From contig NZ_PZJT01000004.1 of assembly GCF_003206135.1 (NCBI RefSeq), positions 1 to 42,423 on the forward strand: 42,423 nucleotides of DNA, written 5' to 3'. The notes beneath the pieces are model-generated. The model saw only the letters and a program-made list of their open reading frames with translations. It had not been told where the DNA came from and did not search any database. This document shows, piece after piece, positions 12,090 to 20,279 of the stretch. The stretch's first letter is position 1; every line of letters starts with the position of its first letter. Source of the DNA: Salinicola salarius. Lineage in GTDB: Bacteria > Pseudomonadota > Gammaproteobacteria > Pseudomonadales > Halomonadaceae. The translations under genes and the position numbers were made by a program.

Positions 12090-13214
12090 TCAGTCTTTCA
12101 GGAGCTGCTCCGGCGACACCACCTCGAGCCCGAAAGCTTCGCCCACGGCGGCGTAGGTCACCTGGCCGGCATGGACATTGAGCCCGCCCCGGAAATGGGG
12201 ATCGTCGGTGAGCGCCCGCTTCCAGCCCTTGTCGGCCAGTGCGATCACGAACGGCAGCGTCGCATTGGTCAGCGCCTGGGTCGACGTTCGCGCAACGGCA
12301 CCGGGCATGTTGGCGACACAGTAGTGGACGATGCCATCGACCACGTAGCTGGGCTCGGCATGGGTGGTCGGCTTGCTGGTCTCGAAGCAGCCGCCCTGGT
12401 CGATCGCCACGTCCACCAGCACGCTTCCCGGCTTCATCTCGGCGAGCATCGCACGGGTGATCAGCTTGGGCGCGGCGGCACCGGGCACCAGTACCGCGCC
12501 GATGATCATGTCCGACTCGCGCACGGCGGCTTCCAGCGTCTCGGTGGTCGAATAGACGGTACGGATCTGGCCCTGATAACGGTGATCGAGCACTTCCAGC
12601 CGAGGCAGAAACTTGTCGAGAATCGTCACCTCGGCACCCAGCCCCAGCGCCATCCGCGCGGCGTTCTCGCCGACCACGCCGCCACCGATCACGGCCACCT
12701 TGGCCGGCGCTACACCCGGCACGCCCGGCAGCAGAATGCCGGCACCGCCCTGGGCTTTCTCCAGGCTGTGCGCGCCCGCCTGAACGGCCATACGGCCCGC
12801 CACGCGACTCATCGGCGCCAGCAGCGGCAAGCCACCCAGATCGTCGGTGATGGTCTCGTAGGCGATGCAGGTCGCGCCGCTGTCGATCAGGCCGCGAGTC
12901 AGCTTCTCCTCGGCCGCCAGATGAAGGTAGGTGAACAGCGTCTGCGCCGGCCGTAGCCGGGCGACCTCTTCCGCCTGGGGCTCCTTGACCTTGAGGATCA
13001 GATCGGTGGAAGCCCACAGCGCCTCGACATCGGCCAACACCTCGGCGCCGGCCTCCCGGTAGGCATCGTCCGGATAGCCGCAGCCACTGCCCGCTTCCGC
13101 CTGTACCGAAACACGGTGGCCTCGCGCCACCAGTTCACGCGCGCCACCCGGTGTCAGGGCGACGCGATATTCATGGTTCTTGATTTCCTTGGGAACGCCG
13201 ATGTGCATGGCCAT
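12090..13214 (-). CDS. ald: Alanine dehydrogenase
   Basis: This 374-residue enzyme interconverts L-alanine and pyruvate plus ammonia with NAD, EC 1.4.1.1. The N-terminal signature [16 protein letters not shown] (residues 7-22) contains Arg17 near the substrate, Lys75 lies in LILKVKEP, His97 in TYLHLA is the catalytic base equivalent, GGGVVG at 177-182 binds NAD and Asp272 in VAIDQGG completes the active site. Length is typical (about 371). Upstream there is no linked Lrp-type regulator, which often accompanies ald in other proteobacteria. It probably serves alanine catabolism or nitrogen assimilation. The ATG at 13214 has GGAG upstream (minus strand cgaggagatggcc), supporting it. Confidence 0.96.
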   Translation of the reverse strand: MAMHIGVPKEIKNHEYRVALTPGGARELVARGHRVSVQAEAGSGCGYPDDAYREAGAEVLADVEALWASTDLILKVKEPQAEEVARLRPAQTLFTYLHLAAEEKLTRGLIDSGATCIAYETITDDLGGLPLLAPMSRVAGRMAVQAGAHSLEKAQGGAGILLPGVPGVAPAKVAVIGGGVVGENAARMALGLGAEVTILDKFLPRLEVLDHRYQGQIRTVYSTTETLEAAVRESDMIIGAVLVPGAAAPKLITRAMLAEMKPGSVLVDVAIDQGGCFETSKPTTHAEPSYVVDGIVHYCVANMPGAVARTSTQALTNATLPFVIALADKGWKRALTDDPHFRGGLNVHAGQVTYAAVGEAFGLEVVSPEQLLKD

Positions 13215-13369
13215 CTCCTCGATCGCTGGTTGTCATTGAAGGGATCGAGCGAATTACAGCACAACAGCAATAAAGGCGGGATAGGGGAAGAAAAAAGACG
13301 AACAAGACCTGAATGACGAACGCTTTTTGAAAGAAAATCTGGATTTGCACCGATAGGTAGAAATATTTT

Positions 13370-13804
13370 CTATTTCGCCACTACAGCCCCGCCGTAGACC
13401 TCGGCGAATCGCGGCGGCATTCGCTTGGGCCGCCCGCTGGAGAGTTCAATGCAGGCGAAACGCGTCTGGGCGCGAAGCAGCGTTCGTGCACTGGCGACAT
13501 GGCACAGTTGAAACCGCCGCGTCAGCGTCAAGCGGCCATCGCAGGCGACGATCCAGGTGGCAAGCTGGAGCGAGTCGCCCTCGAAGGCAGGTGCCAGATA
13601 ATCCAGTTCGTGACGATGGACGACCATGCCGCGATCGAGCGCTCGATAGTCGTCGAGACTCAGCCCGAGCTGGCGGGAGTGGGTCCAGCTGGCGCGCTCG
13701 ACCCAGCGCAGATATTCGGCGTTGTTGACGTGACCGTAATGGTCGATGTTCGACGCCTCGACCTGAATGTCGATCACGAACGGGCTGGGCAGATCCCATG
13801 TCAT
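13370..13804 (-). CDS. Hotdog-fold acyl-CoA thioesterase (YbgC/FadM-like)
   Basis: This 144-residue protein has the 4HBT hotdog signature IDHYGHVNNAEYLRW at residues 20-34, with Asp21 the predicted catalytic acid. It likely hydrolyses acyl-CoA thioesters; the acyl chain is not predictable. The frame stays open for 63 codons upstream, but that extension would run into the neighbouring DUF2007 gene, and the ATG at 13804 has a good GGAGG five nt before it, so I use it. It follows DUF2007 and rlmI on the same strand after a 115-bp gap and may share their transcript. The segment between the gene and ald is AT-rich compared with the surroundings. Confidence 0.88.
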   Translation of the reverse strand: MTWDLPSPFVIDIQVEASNIDHYGHVNNAEYLRWVERASWTHSRQLGLSLDDYRALDRGMVVHRHELDYLAPAFEGDSLQLATWIVACDGRLTLTRRFQLCHVASARTLLRAQTRFACIELSSGRPKRMPPRFAEVYGGAVVAK

Positions 13805-13919
13805 ATGGACCTCCGAACTGTCAGCGGTAATTTCGACAATGTTTGGCGAGACTCGTGGCCGACCGGAAGCGATCCCGGAACGTCTCGCTTCCCCGAATAA
13901 ACGTCTCGCTCCTTGAACG

Positions 13920-14255
13920 TCATGCCGGATCGTCGGCCGGGCGAGCTCGACCACATTGCCAGCAGCGATCGAAGACCCCTTCCAGCCGCTCACCGCAGCC
14001 GAGGCAATGCCACGGTGGCGCGACCACGACCGGTCCGTCGAGCGCTTCCCTGACCAGTCGGCTCGCCTGCGCTTCGGCCGCGGCGGCCACCCAGACCTCC
14101 GCCTCGCACTGATCGGGCGGCAACTCTCCCGCCCCGCCAGCCAGGGTCATGTTGCGCAACGTGGCGGAGATACCGGCGCTCTCGATCACGTTACGAACAT
14201 GACTGACCAACAAGACATTGGGATGACGGAATACGCAGATCCGTTTGGCAGACAT
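13920..14255 (-). CDS. DUF2007-type putative signal-transducing protein with C-terminal zinc ribbon
   Basis: This 111-residue protein starts with a ferredoxin-like DUF2007 domain (about 5-78; typical opening with VLLVSHVRNVIESAGI). It ends in a zinc ribbon with Cys84-x2-Cys87 and Cys98-x2-Cys101 (CLGC, CWQC). DUF2007 proteins are called putative signal transducers related to PII-like folds, but no reaction is known. It starts 27 nt after the rlmI stop, so the two are probably co-transcribed. The ribosome site is weak. The fused zinc ribbon occurs in other gammaproteobacterial members as far as I recall, so this is not a unique fusion. Confidence 0.82.
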   Translation of the reverse strand: MSAKRICVFRHPNVLLVSHVRNVIESAGISATLRNMTLAGGAGELPPDQCEAEVWVAAAAEAQASRLVREALDGPVVVAPPWHCLGCGERLEGVFDRCWQCGRARPADDPA

Positions 14256-14282
14256 GTCAGCGGTATCGCGCCATTGCGATCA

Positions 14283-15485
14283 TCAGTTGCGGAAGACCCG
14301 CACGCCGAGGGCTTTCAGGTAAGCCGTCTCGGGAATCGACGGGTGGATCGGGTGATCGCCAGCCTGACCGCCACGGTAGATGATCTGACCGTGGCGATCC
14401 TGATGACGCACCGCGCCACGCACGCACTCCACCAGACGCTCCTCGTACAGATGCATGGAGCAGGACGCCGACATCAGCAGCCCGTCACGACCCAGCAGCC
14501 GCATCGCTTCACGATTGAGGCGTGCATAGGCGCGTTCGCCATTGGCCAGATCCTTGCGCTTCTTGATGAAGGCCGGCGGATCGAGCACGATCACATCGAA
14601 CTTTTCGCCCTCGGCGCGCAGCGCGGTCATGGCTTCGAACACGTCGCCGTGACCGACCGCCACCTGCTCGTGGAGCCCGTTGAGCGCGGCGTTCTCGGCA
14701 ACCCGGTCCAACGCGACCTCGGAAGCGTCCACGCACAGTACCTCGCTGGCGCCATGCGCCGCGGCCTGCACGCCCCAGCCGCCGATATAGCTGAACAGAT
14801 CCAGCACTCGCTTGCCGGCGACCAGGCCGTTGAGCCAGGCGCGGTTGGCGCGGTGATCGTAGAACCAGCCGGTCTTCTGGCCATCCAGCACCGGGGCGAC
14901 GAAGCGCACGCCGTTCTCTTCCAGTAGCACTTCGTCGGGCAGTTCGCCGTGGACTACCGCGACTTCGGATTCGAGCTGCTCCAGGCGCCGTCCGCTGGAA
15001 TCGTTCTTGAACACGATGGCGCGGGGCGACAGTACCTTGTCCAGCGCCGCGATCACCTCGTCGCGTACCGTTTCCATGCCGAGCGTGTTGAGCTGAACCA
15101 CGAGCACGTCATCGAACCGGTCGACGATCAGTCCCGGCAGCAGATCGCCCTCGCCATGGATCAGCCGGTAGAACGGCTTGGCGAACAGGCGATCGCGCAG
15201 TGCCAGCGCCTGATTGAAGCGGTGCACCAGCAGAGAACGGTCCAGCCGGACATCGGCATCGCGGGAGACGATGCGGGCACAGATCAGCGAATGCGGATTG
15301 ACGTAGGCGACACCCAGCGCCTTGCCATTGGCGGCCTCGATGGTCACCTGGGCGCCGGGCTCGAGCCCTTTGAGCGGCGTCGCCTGGATATCGATCTCGT
15401 TGGAGTAGAGCCACAGATGGCCCGCCTTCAGACGTCGATCGGCGTTCTTCTTGAGGCGCAGGGTCTGGGTCACGGTTGACTCCAT
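14283..15485 (-). CDS. rlmI: 23S rRNA (cytosine1962-C5)-methyltransferase RlmI
   Basis: This 400-residue SAM-dependent methyltransferase modifies C1962 of 23S rRNA, EC 2.1.1.191. It has an N-terminal PUA domain (about 4-75), a central EEHI-like domain and a Rossmann methyltransferase domain with VLDLFSYIGGWG (motif I), VIVLDPPAF (motif IV) and the catalytic-type Cys342 in MSASCSMH. The length agrees with E. coli RlmI (396). The frame is open for 26 more codons upstream, but the ATG at 15485 has GGAG eight nt before it and gives the family N-terminus. It leads a likely operon with the DUF2007 and thioesterase genes. Confidence 0.93.
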   Translation of the reverse strand: MESTVTQTLRLKKNADRRLKAGHLWLYSNEIDIQATPLKGLEPGAQVTIEAANGKALGVAYVNPHSLICARIVSRDADVRLDRSLLVHRFNQALALRDRLFAKPFYRLIHGEGDLLPGLIVDRFDDVLVVQLNTLGMETVRDEVIAALDKVLSPRAIVFKNDSSGRRLEQLESEVAVVHGELPDEVLLEENGVRFVAPVLDGQKTGWFYDHRANRAWLNGLVAGKRVLDLFSYIGGWGVQAAAHGASEVLCVDASEVALDRVAENAALNGLHEQVAVGHGDVFEAMTALRAEGEKFDVIVLDPPAFIKKRKDLANGERAYARLNREAMRLLGRDGLLMSASCSMHLYEERLVECVRGAVRHQDRHGQIIYRGGQAGDHPIHPSIPETAYLKALGVRVFRN

Positions 15486-15661
15486 GTGCAAGGCTCCATC
15501 GGCAAGGGAAATCAGGAAAAGCGTATTGAAGCAACGTTTCGAACGAGCGTCGCCGAACAGCAATCTCGGCGCATTCTAACCCGCATGCAGCCATCCATTG
15601 ACCCGTCGGGGCAAATCGTACGCCGCCCCGGTCGGATTTCGAGCCCGATCGGGCAAAACAT

Positions 15662-16477
15662 TCAGGTCTGGCAAAGGGTACAGTAAACCGTGGCGCGCTG
15701 GCCGAGCACCATATGGCGCAACGCCATGCCACAGTGACGACAGGGCTCGCCGGCTCGACCGTAGACGTTGAGCCGCTGGGCAAAGTACCCCGGCTCGCCG
15801 GTGCCACTGACGAAGTCCCGCAGTGTGGTGCCGCCCTGGGTAATCGCCGCCGCCAGCACCGTCTTGATCGCTTCGGCGAGACGCTCGAAACGCTCGAGCG
15901 AGACACGACCCGCCGCGCGACGCGGATCGATGCCGGCCATGAACAGCGCTTCCGTGGCGTAGATATTGCCCACCCCCACGACCACGGCATTGTCCATGAT
16001 GAAGGTCTTCATCGCCGCACGGCGGCCGCGAGATAACCGATAGAGCCGCTGACCGTCGAAATCCGGCGACAGCGGCTCCGGCCCCAGACGGGAAAGCCGG
16101 ATATCCGTCGCGGCATCCCCTTTCAGCCAATCGACGAACCCGAAGCGGCGCGGATCGTGATAGCGCAGGATCTGGCCGCTCTCGAAGACGAGATCGATAT
16201 GATCGTGCTTCTTGGGCGGATCGCCGATACGTGCAATGCGCAGACTGCCGGACATTCCCAGATGCCACAGCAGGGTACGCTCGCCCAATGGCAGCAGCAG
16301 ATACTTGGCGCGACGGGAGAGCTCACCGAACCTGGCACCGATCAGCGTGGATTCCAGGTCGTCGGGCACCGGCACGCGCATGCGGCGCTGACGTACGATG
16401 ACCTCGACGATCTCTTGGCCTTCGACGTGAGGCGCGATACCGCGGCGGGTCGTTTCGACTTCGGGAAGCTCGGGCAT
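15662..16477 (-). CDS. mutM: Formamidopyrimidine-DNA glycosylase (MutM/Fpg)
   Basis: This 271-residue base-excision enzyme removes 8-oxoguanine and formamidopyrimidines and nicks the abasic site, EC 3.2.2.23/4.2.99.18. The start MPELPEVE supplies the catalytic Pro2 and Glu3, Lys58 lies in RRAKYL, and the C-terminal zinc finger has Cys246, Cys249, Cys266 and Cys269, with Arg261 in GQRATVYC. All expected residues are present. It is followed by rlmI after a 176-bp gap without a clear terminator. The start ATG is fixed because Pro2 must be the second residue. Confidence 0.97.
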   Translation of the reverse strand: MPELPEVETTRRGIAPHVEGQEIVEVIVRQRRMRVPVPDDLESTLIGARFGELSRRAKYLLLPLGERTLLWHLGMSGSLRIARIGDPPKKHDHIDLVFESGQILRYHDPRRFGFVDWLKGDAATDIRLSRLGPEPLSPDFDGQRLYRLSRGRRAAMKTFIMDNAVVVGVGNIYATEALFMAGIDPRRAAGRVSLERFERLAEAIKTVLAAAITQGGTTLRDFVSGTGEPGYFAQRLNVYGRAGEPCRHCGMALRHMVLGQRATVYCTLCQT

Positions 16478-16513
16478 ACGTCGGACTCTCGCGATTCTTC
16501 CATCACAAACGAG

Positions 16514-16538
16514 AAAACCCGGTCGAGGACCGGGTTTT
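16514..16538 (-). terminator. Terminator of rpmB-rpmG
   Basis: Arms 16514-16524 (aaaacccggtc) and 16528-16538 form an 11-bp stem with a 3-nt loop and A/T ends, giving a U run on either strand. It lies about 50 nt after the rpmG stop and just before mutM. Confidence 0.85.
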
Positions 16539-16587
16539 CCGTACTGTCATTTCAGCGCCGGCATTTCAGCGCTATCGGAAAGCTAGA

Positions 16588-16743
16588 TCACTTGATCTTG
16601 GCTTCCTTGTAGATGACGTGCTTGCGAACGACCGGATCGTACTTCTTGAATTCGAGCTTGTCCGGAGTGTTACGCTTGTTCTTTGCCGTGGTGTAGAAGT
16701 GGCCGGTACCGGCGCTGGACACCAACTTGATCTTGTCACGCAT
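16588..16743 (-). CDS. rpmG: 50S ribosomal protein L33
   Basis: The 51-residue product starts [19 protein letters not shown] and ends [11 protein letters not shown], a clear L33. It lacks the CxxC pairs of the zinc-binding form, so it is the cysteine-free type. AAGGAG lies seven nt before the ATG. It starts 11 nt after the rpmB stop, the usual rpmB-rpmG pair, and is followed by a strong terminator. Confidence 0.97.
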   Translation of the reverse strand: MRDKIKLVSSAGTGHFYTTAKNKRNTPDKLEFKKYDPVVRKHVIYKEAKIK

Positions 16744-16754
16744 CTCTCGACTCC

Positions 16755-16991
16755 TTAAAGACTAACGCCGCGCTTGCGAATGTCGCTGAGCACCGCTTCG
16801 ATGCCCTTCTTGTCGATGATACGCATGCCCTTGGAGGACAGGCGCAGCTTGACGAAACGCTTCTCGGATTCGACCCAGAAACGATGCGTATGCAGGTTCG
16901 GGACGAAACGACGACGTGTCTTGCGCTGTGAGTGCGAGACGTTATTACCAGTCACCGGACGCTTACCGGTAACCTGACAAACTTGGGACAT
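16755..16991 (-). CDS. rpmB: 50S ribosomal protein L28
   Basis: The 78-residue protein begins [20 protein letters not shown] and has the family's [18 protein letters not shown] segment, matching bacterial L28 in length and sequence. It carries a single Cys5, so it is the non-zinc form. GGAGG lies five nt before the ATG. It leads the rpmB-rpmG operon and has a good sigma-70 promoter about 190 bp upstream (17180-17208), giving an unusually long leader for such a short gene. Confidence 0.98.
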   Translation of the reverse strand: MSQVCQVTGKRPVTGNNVSHSQRKTRRRFVPNLHTHRFWVESEKRFVKLRLSSKGMRIIDKKGIEAVLSDIRKRGVSL

Positions 16992-17405
16992 GGAAGCCTC
17001 CGACCACTGGCGGGTTGGGTTGTTCGGTTTATCTCGGACACGCAGTTCGGGAAGAGTCCGTCCATTTCGATTCCCTCATGGAAATGGCGGGTATTCATTC
17101 GCTCGACTGCCATGGTCCAACGCCTTGATTCACTGGATCAATGCGCCGACTCAAAGGTGCCCCGATTCAAAGGGCGTACTTTATACCAGACGCCTCCGTG
17201 CTTCGCAACAATCGACGACAACTGCCGCCGTTCCAGCGAAGCGTTGGCCGATCGTTTCCGACAGGCCATCGAAGGGCGTCACCCCAGAACATGGCGCGGT
17301 ATGTTACCCGAATCCGACACGCGTTCCCATCCGAATCTCGAAACACTGTCCATTACCACAGTCCATTCACTGCCCATACCGCCAATCTGGCGCCGCGTCG
17401 CCTGC
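16992..17405. other. 414-bp gene-free region between rpmB and radC
   Basis: No credible coding sequence is seen. It contains the rpmB promoter (17180-17208) and its leader of about 180 nt. The leader (minus strand) has a 7-bp dyad CCATTTC/GAAATGG around 17072-17097 and a shorter TTGAT/ATCAA dyad near 17128-17144. The part between the promoter and radC shows nothing I can name. Confidence 0.6.
17180..17208 (-). promoter_or_regulatory. Sigma-70 promoter of rpmB-rpmG
   Basis: On the minus strand TTGCGA (17203-17208), a 17-nt spacer and TATAAA (17180-17185, preceded by TGG) match the sigma-70 consensus at 4/6 and 5/6. Transcription would begin near 17173, about 180 nt before the rpmB start. Confidence 0.65.
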
Positions 17406-18080
17406 TCATAACCAGCCGCGCTCGGCGAACGAGATTACCTCGCCGTCGCCGATCACGAAATGATCCAGCACCCGGATATCGAACAGCCCCAGCGCCTCGC
17501 GCAGGCGTTCGGTGATCCGACGATCGGCATCGCTCGGCTCGGCCACGCCGGAAGGATGGTTGTGCGCAAAGATGACGGCGCCGGCATTGTGCGCCAGCGC
17601 GCGCCGGGCGACTTCACGCGGATAGACGGAGGCGCTGTCCAGCGTGCCCTCGGACAGGATCTCGAAGCGGATCACGCGATGCTGCGTGTCCAGAAACAGG
17701 GCCGCGAACGCCTCGTGATCGAGATGGCGCAGCTGTGCACTCAGGAACCGACGCACCAGCGTCGGCGAGGTCAACGCCGCGTCACGCTCGAGCAGGCTGC
17801 CGAGATGACGACGCGACAGCTCCAGCGTCGCCTGAAGCTGCACGAAAGTCGCCTCGCCCAGGCCATGCTCGGCACAGAATCGCTGGCGATCCGCTTCCAG
17901 CAGCTGACGCAGCCCGCCGAAGCTGCTCAACAGATCACGCGCCAGATCCACCGCCGAGCGCCCCTTGACGCCGACCCGCAGGAAGATCGCCAGCAGCTCG
18001 GCATCGGAAAGTGCCGCGGACCCTAGCGTTAGCAGTTTCTCCCGTGGCCGCTCCCCTTCCGGCCAGTCGCGTATTGCCAT
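17406..18080 (-). CDS. radC: RadC family protein (JAB/MPN domain)
   Basis: This 224-residue protein has an N-terminal UPF0758/helix-hairpin-helix region (about 1-95) and a C-terminal JAMM metalloprotease-like domain with HNHPSG followed by SDAD, the metal-binding signature EHNHPSG-x(n)-SxxD of the family. Despite its name, a role in repair is not established; the biochemical activity is unknown. I start at the ATG at 18080 ([15 protein letters not shown]), which matches the usual N-terminus and has GGGAAGG just before it; an ATG five codons earlier is less likely. It reads away from gntR, and a 196-bp divergent region separates them. In other gammaproteobacteria radC also sits next to rpmB-rpmG and coaBC. 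Confidence 0.93.
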   Translation of the reverse strand: MAIRDWPEGERPREKLLTLGSAALSDAELLAIFLRVGVKGRSAVDLARDLLSSFGGLRQLLEADRQRFCAEHGLGEATFVQLQATLELSRRHLGSLLERDAALTSPTLVRRFLSAQLRHLDHEAFAALFLDTQHRVIRFEILSEGTLDSASVYPREVARRALAHNAGAVIFAHNHPSGVAEPSDADRRITERLREALGLFDIRVLDHFVIGDGEVISFAERGWL

Positions 18081-18159
18081 GCCCTTCCCGTCCATTCACC
18101 GTGAATTATCAGAACCTCTGAATCAGGACATCGGCCAGCTCCGCCAAAACCTGACCGAT

Positions 18160-18206
18160 TTTCATCGGCGATGACGCTCTACCTTTCATCGGCGATGACG
18201 CTCTAC
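18160..18206. repeat. 24-bp tandem duplication between radC and gntR
   Basis: A 23-nt unit (tttcatcggcgatgacgctc followed by tac) occurs at 18160-18182 and again, identical, at 18184-18206. The period is 24 bp. It lies in the divergent promoter region of radC and the sugar-acid operon. The exact identity suggests a recent slippage duplication. Confidence 0.9.
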
Positions 18207-18249
18207 TCCCAAAGTCGAATCGTCAATTTCCGGCAACCCACTACCATAC

Positions 18250-18260
18250 TAGTCAGACAA
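18250..18260 (+). promoter_or_regulatory. Candidate GntR (FadR-type) operator
   Basis: TAGTCAGACAA fits TnGTnnnACnA, the operator pattern reported for FadR-subfamily (FCD) GntR regulators, at every fixed position. It ends 16 nt before the GTG start of the gntR gene, so binding would block transcription or translation of the first gene of the operon. No second copy is seen before manD or dctP. Confidence 0.55.
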
Positions 18261-18276
18261 GAACACCGGAGCTCTC

Positions 18277-18981
18277 GTGACCTCAACGACCCTGCAAACC
18301 CTATGGAACGAGTCGGATGCCGGCCATGTACGCCAACGCCTCTATCACGTGTTGCGTCACGCCATCATTCGTCTCGTGCTGGCGCCGGGCCAGGCACTGT
18401 CGGAGAAAGAGATCGCCGACACATTCAAGGTCAGCCGTCAGCCGGTGCGCGAGGCCTTCATCCGCCTTTCGGAAGCGGGACTGGTCGAGGTGCGCCCCCA
18501 GCGCGGCACCTTCGTGGTCAAGATCTCCCCTCAGGCGGTCTACAGTGCGCGCTTCGTGCGCGAGGCGATCGAAGTGGCGGTGGCCAAGTCCGCCGCGGAA
18601 GAAGGCCTGTCTTCACGCGGGCTGGATGACCTGTTCGAACTGGTCGAGCGCCAGCGAAGGACGATCGTCGGCGGCGACTACGACCGTTTCTACGTGCTCG
18701 ACGAGGAGTTCCACCAGACGCTGTCGCGGGAAGCCGGACACGAATCGGCCTGGCGATTCACCGAAGAGGTCAAGGCGCACTTCGACCGCGTGCGCTACAT
18801 CAGCGTGCCCGACGGCACGCCGCTGGAGACGCTGGTCGAGCAGCACGCCCGAATCGTCGAAGCGATCAGAGACCGCGAACCGGATGCTGCCGAACGCGCG
18901 GTACAGGCCCACCTGCGCGAACTGCTCGTTTCACTACCACGTCTGATCGAGCGTTTTCCCGATCTGTTCGACAACCATTGA
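18277..18981 (+). CDS. GntR-family transcriptional regulator, FCD subfamily
   Basis: This 234-residue regulator has an N-terminal winged helix (about 18-82; [20 protein letters not shown] contains the recognition helix) and a C-terminal FCD ligand domain (about 92-218). Asp142, His146, His190 and His212 are placed as in metal-binding FCD domains, which bind a carboxylated sugar or organic acid through the metal. It starts with GTG at 18277, preceded by CGGAG; there is no in-frame ATG nearby. It leads the sugar-acid operon and is 28 bp from manD, so it most likely represses this operon until a hexonate is present. The closest functional analogues are regulators of uronate and hexonate catabolism. 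The effector is inferred only from context. Confidence 0.92.
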   Translation: MTSTTLQTLWNESDAGHVRQRLYHVLRHAIIRLVLAPGQALSEKEIADTFKVSRQPVREAFIRLSEAGLVEVRPQRGTFVVKISPQAVYSARFVREAIEVAVAKSAAEEGLSSRGLDDLFELVERQRRTIVGGDYDRFYVLDEEFHQTLSREAGHESAWRFTEEVKAHFDRVRYISVPDGTPLETLVEQHARIVEAIRDREPDAAERAVQAHLRELLVSLPRLIERFPDLFDNH

Positions 18982-19009
18982 ATCTGCCGTTTTCCTAGCC
19001 GGAGACTCC

Positions 19010-20221
19010 ATGAAAATCATCGACGCCCGCGTCATCGTCACCAGCCCCGGACGCAATTTCGTCACCCTCAAGCTGATTACCGAATCCGGCATCTACGGGA
19101 TCGGCGATGCCACGCTCAACGGTCGTGAAATGGCCGTCGCCGCCTATCTCGAAGAGCACGTCGTGCCGGCGTTGATCGGGCGCGACGCCAGCCGCATCGA
19201 GGACACCTGGCAGTATCTCTACCGTGGCGCCTACTGGCGTCGTGGCCCGGTGACCATGAGCGCGATCGGCGCGGTCGACATGGCCCTGTGGGACATCAAG
19301 GCCAAGGCCGCCAACATGCCGCTCTACCAGTTGCTGGGCGGCAAGAGTCGCGAACGGGTAATGACCTACGCCCACTGCACCGGCAAGGACATCGACAGCT
19401 GCCTCGAGGAAGTCGCCCGTCACGTCGAGCTGGGTTACAAGGCGGTGCGCGTTCAGGCCGGCGTCCCCGGCATCAAGACGATCTACGGCGTCGCCAAGCG
19501 GGAAGGCGAGCGCTACGAGCCGGCCGATGCCGAACTGCCTGCCGAGCACGTCTGGAGCACGGAGAAGTACCTCAACCACGTGCCGCAGCTGTTCGCCGCC
19601 GTGCGCGAGCGCTTCGGTCACGACCTGCACCTGCTGCATGACGTCCACCACCGGCTAACGCCGATCGAGGCCGCGCGGCTGGGCAAAGCGGTGGAGCCCT
19701 ACCACCTGTTCTGGCTGGAGGACTGCGTTCCCGCCGAGAACCAGGAGAGTCTGCGCCTGATCCGCGAGCACACCACCACGCCACTGGCGATCGGCGAAGT
19801 GTTCAACTCGATCCACGATTGCCGCGAGATGATCCAGAACCAGTGGATCGACTACATCCGCACGCCGCTGACCCACGGCGGCGGCATCACCCACGTGCGT
19901 CGCATTGCCGACCTGGCTTCGCTCTATCACGTGCGCACCGGTTTCCACGGGCCGACGGATCTATCGCCAGTCTGTCTCGGCGCCGCGATCCACTTCGATA
20001 CCTGGGTGCCCAACTTCGGCATTCAGGAACACATGCCCCACGACGAGCTGACGGACAGCGTCTTCCCCCACGATTACCGCTTCGAGGACGGCCATTTCCT
20101 GGTCGGCGAGAACCCGGGGCACGGTGTCGACATCGACGAGGAAGCCGCCGCCCGCTATCCGTTCAAGCGCGCCAGTCTGCCGGTCAACCGGCTCGAGGAC
20201 GGCACCCTTTGGCATTGGTAA
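19010..20221 (+). CDS. manD: D-mannonate dehydratase family protein, enolase superfamily (ManD/RspA)
   Basis: This 403-residue enolase-superfamily enzyme dehydrates D-mannonate (and sometimes D-gluconate) to 2-keto-3-deoxy-D-gluconate, EC 4.2.1.8. The magnesium ligands are Asp211 (HDVHHRLTP), Glu237 (WLED) and Glu263 (IGEVF); Arg147, Tyr159 and His213 match the catalytic set of the ManD group, with a further His at 313. In the segment FHGPTDLSP, Pro315 occupies the place where, as I recall, efficient mannonate-specific ManDs have Ala and low-efficiency or gluconate-active members have Pro. GGAG lies eight nt before the ATG. The next gene is the RspB-like dehydrogenase, the same pairing as rspA-rspB. 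UxuA, an unrelated mannonate dehydratase, is encoded at the end of the same operon. Confidence 0.93.
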   Translation: MKIIDARVIVTSPGRNFVTLKLITESGIYGIGDATLNGREMAVAAYLEEHVVPALIGRDASRIEDTWQYLYRGAYWRRGPVTMSAIGAVDMALWDIKAKAANMPLYQLLGGKSRERVMTYAHCTGKDIDSCLEEVARHVELGYKAVRVQAGVPGIKTIYGVAKREGERYEPADAELPAEHVWSTEKYLNHVPQLFAAVRERFGHDLHLLHDVHHRLTPIEAARLGKAVEPYHLFWLEDCVPAENQESLRLIREHTTTPLAIGEVFNSIHDCREMIQNQWIDYIRTPLTHGGGITHVRRIADLASLYHVRTGFHGPTDLSPVCLGAAIHFDTWVPNFGIQEHMPHDELTDSVFPHDYRFEDGHFLVGENPGHGVDIDEEAAARYPFKRASLPVNRLEDGTLWHW

Positions 20222-20279
20222 GCGCGGCACGGATGAACAAGCGATACCGGCAACCGTGAGAATTTCAGGAGAGTCATCG

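Noticed and set aside
11082..12956. A long open frame on the + strand (about 624 codons) across trpS and ald
   Set aside because: High-GC coding on the minus strand leaves open antisense frames. The residues are low-complexity and rich in Arg/Gly/His/Gln, it crosses two confidently identified genes, and no ribosome site or family match is seen.
13805..13993. N-terminal extension of the thioesterase gene
   Set aside because: It overlaps the DUF2007 gene in another frame, while the ATG at 13804 has a good ribosome site and fits the family.
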